From: JALOOE01 sp964423545
GTDB lineage: Bacteria; Chloroflexota; Anaerolineae; CG2-30-64-16
Direction of reading: 5' to 3'
Assembly (NCBI GenBank): GCA_964423545.1
Contig: CAYRFV010000003.1
Span: forward strand, 1-55,755
Length of the DNA: 55,755 nt
Both the position numbers and the translations under genes were made by a program. Of this stretch, positions 17,883-25,614 are shown piece by piece. How positions within the stretch are numbered: position 1 is the first letter of the stretch; each line of letters opens with the position of its first letter. The notes under the pieces were generated by a model. That model ran no database searches, was not told the DNA's origin, and was given only the letters and a program-made list of their open reading frames with translations.

Positions 17883-18036
17883 TGGCCAAGAGCAGAACCA
17901 CCACGACTAACTTCGGGGGCGGCGGGTGGTCCGCCCCCGCGTAGAGGACGGCCAACCCGAGCACAAAGAACAGCACCGCACTGATCACTCCGGCTTGTCG
18001 CCGACTCAGTCCCATTGGACTCGACGCCAGATTCAT
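17875..18036 (-). CDS. Small one-helix membrane protein
   Basis: 53 residues from the ATG at 18036 (MNLASSPMGLSRRQAG); a start at 18015 (MGLSRRQ) or 18081 is also possible. It holds a hydrophobic helix (AGVISAVLFFVLGLAVLYAGA), a proline run and a second short hydrophobic stretch (KLVVVVLLLANV). It overlaps the following lipoprotein gene by 8 nt. No family is recognised. It is kept because of its orientation, coupling and clear membrane character. Confidence 0.45.
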   Translation of the reverse strand: MNLASSPMGLSRRQAGVISAVLFFVLGLAVLYAGADHPPPPKLVVVVLLLANV

Positions 18037-18129
18037 CGGTCTGCTGCTGCCTCTCGCGATCTGTCCACCGGGCGGCATCACCGATCCCGGTGGACTCTCG
18101 TCATCACACGCACGCGCTCACGGCGCCGT

Positions 18130-20196
18130 TCACTGCCCGCCGCCCGTCACCGCGCCTGCAAGCGCAGGCACAATGAGCCGGCTGACATTGCTCTCGGCTG
18201 CATTGCTCCACATGACGATGGTCACATCCTTGTCCGGGATGTAACCGCCGTCGCTCTGGAAGCCGAGCGTCTGGCCGCCATGGCCCAGCACGCCCTTGTT
18301 GTTGCTCATGCCGTGCGCGTAGGTCACGCCTGGGCCAAGACGATTGGCGCCGGTCGGCGCGGGCGTTTTCATCAGCTTCACGGTCTCCGGTTGCTTGAAC
18401 AGCTTCCCGGTAAACAGGGCCTTCATGAACGTCGCGAACTCGTCGGGCGTCGAGACCACTGCGCCGGCTGACCAACCCTGGCTCGCGTTCCACTCGGCAG
18501 TGGCGAAGTCGAAGGGCGTCTTGTAGTACGCGTTCGGCAGCGCTCCCACCTCCGGGACGTCCGTTTGCAGATAGGTCTTCTTGAGGCCGAGCGGCTCGAA
18601 GATGCGGGCCTTCAGGTTCTCTTCATACGACTTGCCGGTGGCCTTCTCGATGATCAGGCCGAGCAGGATGTACCCGGTGTTGTTGTATTTCCACTGCCTT
18701 TCGGCCGCAGGCGCGAACTCGGAGAGCCGGGAATCGGCGACCAGCGTGATGAGTTCCTCCGGGGTGAAGGCGCGGGTCAGAATGGCCTTGTCCTTGGCGC
18801 CGTCCGCAATCGAACCGTCCTTGCCCGGCACGTCGAAGTAGTCCTTCATGCCGGTGGTATGCGTGAGCATCATCTCAATGGTCATCTTGTCGCCGTTCGG
18901 CAGCTTCGCCGCCAGGTCCGGCACCCACTTGCTCAGGAGATCGGAAGTCGAGAGCTTGCCCTCCTCCTGCAGCTGGTAGATCATCGCGGCCGTCATCATC
19001 TTGGTGTTGCTGCCGATCTGGAAGGGCGAGTCGGCCTTCAGCGGTTCGCAGGTCTTGACGTCCGCAACGCCGGTCGACTTGAGGTAGCGACCGTTGGGCG
19101 TGATGATCAGCATGACCGCGCCGGGACCGGGACGGTTGCCGGTCTGCACCAGCTGCGCCAGTCCCTGATCGAGCTGCGCGCTGAGCTCAGCGGGCAGCGT
19201 GTCGGCGATCGTGTTGATCGCCAGCGCCTTCTCGCCGCACAGATCGGCAACCGTGGTGACGACCGCATCAAACTGCATCGCATCGCCATCGGTCGTGAGA
19301 CTGATATAGAGCTTGCCTTCGACCGGCAGGAGCTGCGCAGCTTCGCCCAGGAGCCGCAGGAACTGGTCGCTGCGGGAACCCGACGGGCATGCGGCCAACG
19401 TGACGGGTCCGACCTTCATCGTGATATCGGTGCCCTCCACTGTCCAGCTCCCTACGGCGTCGTTGCAGTCGGCCTTGATAGCAACCGTGCCGTCGGTCTG
19501 GAAAGTCAGCGTATAGTTGGCCGGCGTCTCCACCTTGCCCTGTTCTGAACCCGCAGAGTAGGCGATCCATTTCCAGGGGTTCGCGGTGAGCTTACCGACC
19601 ATCTGAGATACCGCGGCGAGCGCGACGGCGTTGGCAGGCGCCGCCTCGGCCGTTGCGGCCGGTTTCCCGGCATCAGCGTTCCCACCACCGGGGTCAAACC
19701 GCATCACGCCGCCGTCGGCGGGCAGGCTGACAAACAGCGCCTTGTCCACGAAGAAGTACTTCGCCGCGCCACCCAGGAGCTTGATGAACCGCTCACTGCG
19801 CGACCCAGGAGGACAAGCCGCCAGCGTCGCCGGCCCGACCTTGATTGTCAGGTTGCTGGCGTCGGCGGTGTAGGCGCCGCCGGCGTTGTTGCAGTCGGCC
19901 TTGATTGCCACCGTACCATCATTCTGAAAGGTTACCAGATAGGTCTGGGGCTGATCGAGCTTGAATTGCTCAGCGGGGCTCGTGAACCCCACCCACTGCC
20001 ACGGGTTGGCTGTCAGCGCCGGCGATGCGCTCGCCTGCGCGGGCGCCTCAGCCGCCCGGGTCGGGATCACCGTCGGAGTGGGTGCTTGCGTATCGACGGC
20101 AGGTTGGACGGCCCCTGGAGTTGGCGCCGGCGCGGCCGGAGCGCAGGCGGCCAGGAACAAAACGCTGATCAGGGTGATCAGCAGCGATGTCTTCAA
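18130..20196 (-). CDS. Lipoprotein: two META modules plus beta-lactamase-like hydrolase
   Basis: 688 residues. Lipobox AAC (LFLAAC) near residue 18. Two META/HslJ-like modules (about 64-170 and 205-315) begin NPWQWVGF and NPWKWIAY and share DGTVAIKADCN and LAACP.GSRS. The C-terminal half is a class C beta-lactamase/D-Ala-D-Ala peptidase fold with the SxxK motif SNTK (IGSNTKMMTAAM), the Tyr motif YNN (WKYNNTGYILLG) and HGG (GHGGQTLGF) as third motif, so all active-site elements are present. It is expected to be a penicillin-binding-protein-like serine hydrolase on the outer face of the membrane. META modules also occur in two downstream-reading neighbours (20827 and 23994). Confidence 0.9.
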   Translation of the reverse strand: MKTSLLITLISVLFLAACAPAAPAPTPGAVQPAVDTQAPTPTVIPTRAAEAPAQASASPALTANPWQWVGFTSPAEQFKLDQPQTYLVTFQNDGTVAIKADCNNAGGAYTADASNLTIKVGPATLAACPPGSRSERFIKLLGGAAKYFFVDKALFVSLPADGGVMRFDPGGGNADAGKPAATAEAAPANAVALAAVSQMVGKLTANPWKWIAYSAGSEQGKVETPANYTLTFQTDGTVAIKADCNDAVGSWTVEGTDITMKVGPVTLAACPSGSRSDQFLRLLGEAAQLLPVEGKLYISLTTDGDAMQFDAVVTTVADLCGEKALAINTIADTLPAELSAQLDQGLAQLVQTGNRPGPGAVMLIITPNGRYLKSTGVADVKTCEPLKADSPFQIGSNTKMMTAAMIYQLQEEGKLSTSDLLSKWVPDLAAKLPNGDKMTIEMMLTHTTGMKDYFDVPGKDGSIADGAKDKAILTRAFTPEELITLVADSRLSEFAPAAERQWKYNNTGYILLGLIIEKATGKSYEENLKARIFEPLGLKKTYLQTDVPEVGALPNAYYKTPFDFATAEWNASQGWSAGAVVSTPDEFATFMKALFTGKLFKQPETVKLMKTPAPTGANRLGPGVTYAHGMSNNKGVLGHGGQTLGFQSDGGYIPDKDVTIVMWSNAAESNVSRLIVPALAGAVTGGGQ

Positions 20197-20201
20197 GATA
20201 C

Positions 20202-20726
20202 TTACTCCTTCACTACTTTTTCAACAGAACCCAACATAATGTCGTCTGACGAACGCAGCTCCATTCGCAGGCCGGTCAGGCGAGCAGTGTTCGTCGGTGC
20301 GTCAAATATATGGACCATGCCCTTCACGAAGACCCTTGTCGGCTTTTGCGCGTTTGCGTCAGCCACAAAGGCTCTCAGGAGTTCGTCGCGGCCCGGGCTA
20401 TTGGGTACCAGCACCGAGAACGAATCTCCGGCTTTGTCGCCGGCTTCCGCCTTCAAGTTGAAGCGCCAGGTCGTGGCATCGGCCCCATCGCCGCTCCAGA
20501 GGTCGCCGAGAATCGCCTTGGCGCCTGCATCGCCATAGATGTTGCCGGAGTCGACGAATCCCCACACCTTGATCTCTTGGCCATCGAGCTTGCGCATCGC
20601 ATCCGCATCTCTGGCAAATCCGTTCTTGCTGATAGAAGAGGCCGCGACATAGTCGCCGATATGTTGGCTGCACCCGGCCAGGAACAGGGTGGCGGCAACC
20701 ATGGCGAAGCTCAGATATCTATTCAT
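20202..20726 (-). CDS. Lipoprotein with OB-fold-like domain
   Basis: 174 residues from the ATG at 20726 (MNRYLSFAMVAATLFLAGC), which gives a textbook lipobox with Cys19. The mature part contains KLDGQEIKVWGFVDSGNIYG, a Trp/Arg strand (TTWRFNLKA) and PTRVFVKGMVHIFDAPTN, an arrangement like small periplasmic OB-fold domains. No exact family is assigned. It ends 6 nt before the start of the META/serine hydrolase gene and follows the S41 peptidase gene by 100 nt, so it is probably part of that operon. Confidence 0.7.
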   Translation of the reverse strand: MNRYLSFAMVAATLFLAGCSQHIGDYVAASSISKNGFARDADAMRKLDGQEIKVWGFVDSGNIYGDAGAKAILGDLWSGDGADATTWRFNLKAEAGDKAGDSFSVLVPNSPGRDELLRAFVADANAQKPTRVFVKGMVHIFDAPTNTARLTGLRMELRSSDDIMLGSVEKVVKE

Positions 20727-20826
20727 CTCTCTTCGGCCGTTTACGTGACTTGACCCGATCCTGAACCTGGTTGAGCCGGTCCAGGATCGGGGTCTTCTCC
20801 ATCCGAAAGGTCCCCGTCGCCGGCAA

Positions 20827-23235
20827 CTACTTGACCGGCGCAAACACCAGCGTGCTGCCGTCGGGCAGGACGACTTGCAGGTTGCCGTCTTCGATAGTGT
20901 ATGACGCGGCCACCGTCGCGCCGGTCAACAGCTTCAACAGTTGCTCGCTGCGCGAGTTCGCCGGGCAGGCGCCCGGCTTGGGCGCCTCCAGTTGGAACGC
21001 CAGTTGGTCGGCGGTCGCGTCGTACATGCCGGCAACCGTGGCGCAATCGGTCTTGATCTCCGCCTTGCGCTCCTCCGGCTTGTTGAATGTCAGCACATAG
21101 TTCTTGGGCGTCTCGACCTTGAATTGATCCTTCGGCCCCTTGAACGATACCCACTGCCACGGCTGGGCGGACAGGCGTCCGGCGAGCGCGGCGATCTGCT
21201 TGTCCAACTCGGCAACGGCCGCTTGCATGACCAAATCTTCGCCCTTGAGTTTGGCCGCCTCGGTCTCCAGCGTCACCGGCACGCGGATATCGGGCACGAC
21301 CCCCTTTGCCTCAAGGTTGAACTCCTTGGTTCCGGCGAAGGTCGTCCGGCCCATGGTGTACTGGAACATCAAGCCACCAGGCAGTTGGATCCGATCAACC
21401 GGGCCCCCGGCGCCCTCGGTGCTGTACTGGCCGACCACCGTGGCGCGCCCGAGTTTTTGCAGGTGCTGGCTGAAGTACTCGCAGGAACTGGCGCAGTCTT
21501 GGTCGACCAGGATCACGAGCGGGCCCGTGTAGGCCAGCTCGGGCTTGGGCGCGCTCAACATGTAGTTCGGGGAATAGGCCTTGATCAGGCCGCCGGCCTT
21601 CTCATCGTAGTAGTACCAGTCGAACAGGACGGAGGGCATCGGCTTGTCCGCCTTGAAGAAGTAGGAGGCCATCGTCATGTAGAGTGCGGCCGCACCGCCC
21701 CCATTGCCGCGCAGGTCCAGGATGACGCCAGGCTTTGACGCCCCTTTCACCCGCCCCAGGGCTTCTTCGAGCACCGCGATCTTGACCGGCATGTTATCCA
21801 CGAAGTTATTCCATTTCAGCACCGCTGTGTCGCCGAGCTGCCGGTAGCTGATGGGTGTGGCTGGTTCGGTCGCTGGTGGCGCCGGCCTGTCTATGCGGTA
21901 CTCGCCGGCGGTCATCGTGGCGGTCATGACCTGGGCCGCGTTGGGCAACCGGTAGCCGATGGTGACCGTCTGGCTGAGGGGGAACCGCAACATCAAAGGC
22001 GCCAATTGGGCGCGAACGCCCTCCTCGGTGCCCACTGACTTGATCACCGGTAGGGTCTCGTAGCGCGCTGCCACTGGCTTGCCGTCAACGGAAACGATCT
22101 CGGTGCCCGGCGCCCAGCCGGCCTTCATTGCGGGCGTATCTTTGCCCACGAATTGCACCACAACCCTTGCCGTGGGTCCTGCCTTGGGATCGGTCGGGTC
22201 CGAGGCCGCGATCGTGTCTGCGCCCACGTTGCCATTGACCAGCGCGTTGCGTGCCTTTCCGTTCGCCAGGATTGCCTCGATATTCGCCCCGGGAACGGCT
22301 GCGACATGCGCATCGCGGATCGAATGCCCCAAGGTGTTGAGGGTAACGAAGTAGGCGGCGGAGTCCTTGGCCGCGTCCGCCTTTTGCACCTCGGGCAGGT
22401 ATTTGGCCCGGATCTGTTCCCAGTCCAGCTTGCGCAGCTCCGTATAGGCATACCGCTTCTTCAGGGTGTCGATAAGCGAGTTGTAGCTTTCCAGGATGCC
22501 CTGCTTCGAGAAATCAGGCGAAGCCATTTCCTGGCGTTCGATGGTGTTGATGACTGGCTGGGTCGAGCGATCCAGCGTCACTTTGCCGTCCGCGCTCAGC
22601 CGCGCGACGGTGTATCCCTGCGGGAGCGGCGCGGTGGGATCGTCACTCGTGAACCATTTTGCGTCCGCACCGTAACCAGTCGGGAAACCCTGGCCGGCAT
22701 CGGGCGCATACACGATGAAAGCACCCTCGGTAATGGCGCCCGTGACAAGGTCTGCCAGGTAGGAGACCATGCCGCCCTGGTCGAGCTGCTGCAGGTACGA
22801 GTCACCCGTGAAGTTGTTCGCCGCGATGACCGCGAAAACCTGCACCCCCGCATCGGTCTTACCGTTGTTGTCCAGATCGAGGCTGGCGGCGGTGGGCCTG
22901 ATCGGCAGGCTGATGCTGTACTTCGCTGGCAGGGGGAACATCCCGGTGTCAAATGTGCCCAGGATCTGCCCTTTGACCTTGGCGAAGACCGGCTGCTGCT
23001 GGATCATATTCGAGACATCAAGCAGGGCGACGACTGGCTCCGAAAAGGTGTCAGGCGAGGCATAGAAGTTGGCGGAGCCGGCCTGGCCGACGATCGCCAC
23101 CGGGCCGCTCTCGCTGGCCGGTGAGGCCGGTGTTGGGGTCGCGCTCTGCGCGAGAGCGGCCTGCGGGGCTCTCACTAGAAACAGCGGCAGAGCCAACGCG
23201 ATGACGAAGACAAGATAGGATGGTTTGACACGCAT
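20827..23235 (-). CDS. Secreted S41-family peptidase with C-terminal META module
   Basis: 802 residues from the ATG at 23235 (MRVKPSYLVF), chosen for its signal peptide (about 9-30, ending ALAQ). Residues about 245-320 match the N-terminal helical part of C-terminal processing peptidases. A PDZ-like segment lies at about 358-440 (GKDTPAMKAGWAPGTEIVSV), followed by the catalytic core with GVILDLRGNGGG (503-514) and SSCE at 583-586, where Ser583 aligns with the nucleophile. The usual Lys 25 residues later is Gly608 (STEGAGG), so it belongs to the S41 branch without a Ser-Lys dyad or is impaired. A META-like module (about 690-802, QPWQWVSFKG...CPANSRSEQLLKLL) ends the protein. Confidence 0.87.
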   Translation of the reverse strand: MRVKPSYLVFVIALALPLFLVRAPQAALAQSATPTPASPASESGPVAIVGQAGSANFYASPDTFSEPVVALLDVSNMIQQQPVFAKVKGQILGTFDTGMFPLPAKYSISLPIRPTAASLDLDNNGKTDAGVQVFAVIAANNFTGDSYLQQLDQGGMVSYLADLVTGAITEGAFIVYAPDAGQGFPTGYGADAKWFTSDDPTAPLPQGYTVARLSADGKVTLDRSTQPVINTIERQEMASPDFSKQGILESYNSLIDTLKKRYAYTELRKLDWEQIRAKYLPEVQKADAAKDSAAYFVTLNTLGHSIRDAHVAAVPGANIEAILANGKARNALVNGNVGADTIAASDPTDPKAGPTARVVVQFVGKDTPAMKAGWAPGTEIVSVDGKPVAARYETLPVIKSVGTEEGVRAQLAPLMLRFPLSQTVTIGYRLPNAAQVMTATMTAGEYRIDRPAPPATEPATPISYRQLGDTAVLKWNNFVDNMPVKIAVLEEALGRVKGASKPGVILDLRGNGGGAAALYMTMASYFFKADKPMPSVLFDWYYYDEKAGGLIKAYSPNYMLSAPKPELAYTGPLVILVDQDCASSCEYFSQHLQKLGRATVVGQYSTEGAGGPVDRIQLPGGLMFQYTMGRTTFAGTKEFNLEAKGVVPDIRVPVTLETEAAKLKGEDLVMQAAVAELDKQIAALAGRLSAQPWQWVSFKGPKDQFKVETPKNYVLTFNKPEERKAEIKTDCATVAGMYDATADQLAFQLEAPKPGACPANSRSEQLLKLLTGATVAASYTIEDGNLQVVLPDGSTLVFAPVK

Positions 23236-23346
23236 GTGGGTTTGTTCCTTTGGTTTGAATTCCAGATTGCTCCGCCGCACCGACAAAGCTCACCCCTTCT
23301 CTCGCATTGCTGTGGGGAGGGGGTGAGAGGAGCCTCCAGGTCTGCT

Positions 23347-23721
23347 CTAGGCGCGGACGAGCGCGCCCAGGACCAGCGCAACGAGCCACCCGACCACGCC
23401 GAGTGCGATTGCGCCCACAAGCGCGCCGCCGAAGCCGTTGACCTTCAGGCCGGGCACGATCCGACCGCTGAGCAGCAGCACCACCGCGGCGACGAGCAGT
23501 GCGACAATGGCGCCGAGGATCCCGCCGCCGATGGTGATGCCGAGGATGCCCAGCAGCCACGTGATGATCCCGCTGATCACTGCGATGATGATGGCCGCGA
23601 TAAACGCCGCGCCGAAGCCGCTGACCTCCAGGCCGAGGCGGAGCTTGCCAACAATCCAGATCACGAAGCCGTTGACCAGGGCGGCGATCAGGATTCCGAT
23701 GATGAGACCGACGATGTTCAT
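23347..23721 (-). CDS. Four-helix membrane protein, phage-holin-4 / DUF-type
   Basis: 124 residues from the ATG at 23721 (MNIVGLIIGIL), with GGAG-like bases just upstream. There are four predicted membrane helices: NIVGLIIGILIAALVNGFVI, AAFIAAIIIAVISGIITWLL, IVALLVAAVVLLLSG and GVVGWLVALVLGALV. Two short conserved motifs (LGLEVSGFGAAFIAAI and VPGLKVNGFGGALVGAI) form an internal duplication, typical of the phage holin family 4 / YvlD-like superfamily, which is common in bacterial chromosomes outside prophages. No lysis genes are nearby, so a phage role is unlikely. Confidence 0.85.
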   Translation of the reverse strand: MNIVGLIIGILIAALVNGFVIWIVGKLRLGLEVSGFGAAFIAAIIIAVISGIITWLLGILGITIGGGILGAIVALLVAAVVLLLSGRIVPGLKVNGFGGALVGAIALGVVGWLVALVLGALVRA

Positions 23722-23753
23722 GCGTTCTCTCCTATAGGTGGATGGATTGGGTC

Positions 23754-23981
23754 TCAGGATCGTCCTACAGTTCCGATCCTGCTGGCAGCAGATAGACGGG
23801 CCGGACAATCCAGGTTTGCATTGTCCTTGTGACGCCAGAAGTAAGTAACCTCACCAGCACGATAGCTTTGGGGGCGACCCCGCAGGACCACGATTCCCCC
23901 ACAGCGGGGACACAGCGCCTGCTCAGGAGCCCCAGGCCCGGCTTGAACCTGTACACCGGCTTGATCCGTAGCGTATTTCAT
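23754..23981 (-). CDS. Small zinc-ribbon-like protein
   Basis: 75 residues. A CPRCGG motif (about residue 24) is followed by VVLRGRPQSYRAGEVTYFW, RHKDN and a later Cys (LDCPARL), a pattern consistent with a small zinc-binding domain although the second half has only one visible Cys. Start and reality are uncertain. It lies 12 nt past the META lipoprotein gene in the same direction, which supports expression. The motif order (CxxC, YFWRH, C) looks conserved-protein-like, but I could not name the family. Confidence 0.55.
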   Translation of the reverse strand: MKYATDQAGVQVQAGPGAPEQALCPRCGGIVVLRGRPQSYRAGEVTYFWRHKDNANLDCPARLSAASRIGTVGRS

Positions 23982-23993
23982 GCTGGTGTGCTC

Positions 23994-25031
23994 TCACTGT
24001 GGGGCAAACAGAAGCCGGCCGAGCTTGCCCTGGCCGTCGCCGTAGTACAAGGCCAGCCGACCGAACACATAGCCCCAGTGACTGACGTTTTGCAGAGCAG
24101 TGAAATAGGCAGTTTCCTGGCTCAGGATCGGCTCAGGGCAGGCTTTCTGGGTGGCAACAAGCGGGCTCGCGGTCATGGCGAACGGGTTGTCGTTGCCCAG
24201 GCTGAAGCCAGTGGTATAGCGGTTGCAGCCACCGGAGCCACTGATCTTGCCGTCCTGGAAGCTGGCGGTCACTTCCGTGTTGGGCAGCGCGGGCTGACCC
24301 TCGTTGATCTCCAGCAGGGTCCAGCGGGTCCCATTAAGGTCGGCGGCGGAGACTTTCGCCAGTTCCTTCTCGTCGCTTTCGATCTCGGTCAGATGACCTC
24401 CTTGCAAGGCATATACCTTGTGCGCCTTGTGCATGCCGCAGCAGGCAACGTCGCCCGGTCCTTGCGTAATGATGTCCAGCACGACCCGGCCATCCTCGAT
24501 CGCCGCCGATCTGACCCCGATGCGGTCCTCGATCATCACGGCGCCGGCATCGACCGGCTTCCCGGCGCGATTGAGCTGCACCGCGACCCAGGTGAAGGCT
24601 CCCGTGCCGCCGCCTCTGTCCAGCAAGAAGACAACAGCATCTTCCACGCCATCGCCGTCCAGGTCACCCTGGAGCTCGGCGCCATCAATGTACGTCACCG
24701 TCGGCCGAGACGGATCGTTCGGTGCGTACGGCTCGCCTTCGTAACGCCCTTCCTTCAGGGTGATCGGATCATCGTAGATGCCGCTGTAGGTTGCGTTTTT
24801 CAGCGCCTCTACTGAGAGGCTGCCTACACCGCCTGGCGCAACAACGGTTGGCGAGGCTTGCACAGTTGGGGCCGGCGTCCCTGCCACGCTGGGCGCTGGC
24901 TTCGCCTCCGCAGGCAGGGGTGTCGTGATGCCACTTGCTGGGAGCTGCGCCACCGGCGTTGGCGGCAACCCAACGCATCCAGACAGCAACAGCGATGCAA
25001 GAATGAATATCGCATTCAGATAACGACTCAT
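23994..25031 (-). CDS. META-domain lipoprotein
   Basis: 345 residues from the ATG at 25031 (MSRYLNAIFILASLLLSGC), with a lipobox at LSGC (Cys19). The start overlaps the stop of the pseudo-receiver gene as ATGA. After a Pro/Thr linker, a beta-rich domain (about 80-230) has FG-GAP-like features (ELQGDLDGDGVEDAVVFLLD). A canonical META/HslJ domain follows at about 240-340 (LNGTRWTLLEINEG..., GSGGCNRYTTGFSL, ACPEPILSQETAYFTALQNV). It is an extracytoplasmic lipoprotein; the META family is linked to stress or antibiotic tolerance in HslJ, but the function here is unknown. Co-translated with the receiver-like gene. Confidence 0.88.
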   Translation of the reverse strand: MSRYLNAIFILASLLLSGCVGLPPTPVAQLPASGITTPLPAEAKPAPSVAGTPAPTVQASPTVVAPGGVGSLSVEALKNATYSGIYDDPITLKEGRYEGEPYAPNDPSRPTVTYIDGAELQGDLDGDGVEDAVVFLLDRGGGTGAFTWVAVQLNRAGKPVDAGAVMIEDRIGVRSAAIEDGRVVLDIITQGPGDVACCGMHKAHKVYALQGGHLTEIESDEKELAKVSAADLNGTRWTLLEINEGQPALPNTEVTASFQDGKISGSGGCNRYTTGFSLGNDNPFAMTASPLVATQKACPEPILSQETAYFTALQNVSHWGYVFGRLALYYGDGQGKLGRLLFAPQ

Positions 25032-25465
25032 TTGATGGCTTCTCCCGTTTCCAAGCTGGGCATAGCTGGCAATCCGGATGCGGGCAAATGACGTAACGCT
25101 GCAGGTAATTGGTCGGCCAGGCCAGCGCGGTGGATGGCGATCTGAGCCCCCCAGGTCAGCGCCTGGTCGCGCTGCTGGGAAGTCACTGTCATAACCGCAC
25201 ATTGAACTGACTGGCAGTGTTCCTTGACCCAACCCAACAATGCCTCAATCTCCTCCGCTGGCAGGTTGGCATCGATAAGAAGTAGATCAGGCTGCACCTG
25301 CGACAGGATCTTGGTCGCCGACAGCGCGCCTGAGGCGGTCGCGATCAGATCTACTTCTGGGAACGATGCCAGCGTCGATCTCGTGGCCTGTTGAACCAGA
25401 CCTGGCGTGGACACAAGCACCACGCGCTTCCGTTTGAGCGTCAATTCCAGCTTCCTTGCTGACAA
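25028..25465 (-). CDS. Stand-alone degenerate receiver (pseudo-receiver)
   Basis: 145 residues with a receiver-like fold: VVLVSTPG (strand 1), PDLLLIDANLP (Asp65 at the phospho-acceptor place) and CAVMTVTSQQ (strand 4). The acidic pair after strand 1 is replaced by Ser-Thr (19-20) and the conserved Lys by His-Arg (112-113, AIHRAG). Phosphorylation is therefore doubtful and it may act as a pseudo-receiver or bind another signal. It overlaps the META lipoprotein start by 4 nt. It is transcribed divergently from the BTAD/WD40 regulator, 149 nt away, and heads the minus-strand block. Confidence 0.7.
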   Translation of the reverse strand: MSARKLELTLKRKRVVLVSTPGLVQQATRSTLASFPEVDLIATASGALSATKILSQVQPDLLLIDANLPAEEIEALLGWVKEHCQSVQCAVMTVTSQQRDQALTWGAQIAIHRAGLADQLPAALRHLPASGLPAMPSLETGEAIK

Positions 25466-25614
25466 GGATCCCGCTTCCTGTCTGCCGGCGCCTTGTCTAC
25501 AATGAGATCACCCTGTGCTGTGTCGGGACTCACTTTGTCCATCGGCCAGTTGCTACTATAATGATGTAATGCGACGAAATCGTGACGACGTCGCCCAGGT
25601 GGTTCGAAAGCACC
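25466..25614. promoter_or_regulatory. Divergent promoter region
   Basis: 149 nt between two divergent genes. The plus-strand promoter is at 25535-25562 (separate entry). A dyad, gcgacg (25571-25576) with cgtcgc (25589-25594), overlaps the expected start of transcription and could be an operator. The motif acgaaatcgtgac (25574-25586) recurs at 17164-17176, ahead of the beta-helix gene. No clear minus-strand promoter was found. Confidence 0.5.
25535..25562 (+). promoter_or_regulatory. Sigma-70 promoter of the BTAD/WD40 regulator
   Basis: -35 TTGTCC at 25535-25540, a 16-nt spacer, and a consensus -10 TATAAT at 25557-25562. The start site would be near 25569, about 45 nt before the preferred ATG at 25615. 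Confidence 0.75.

Noticed and set aside
23347..23721. Prophage holin
   Set aside because: The protein fits the four-helix holin-4 superfamily, but no endolysin, terminase or structural gene is nearby; such proteins are common chromosomal genes.
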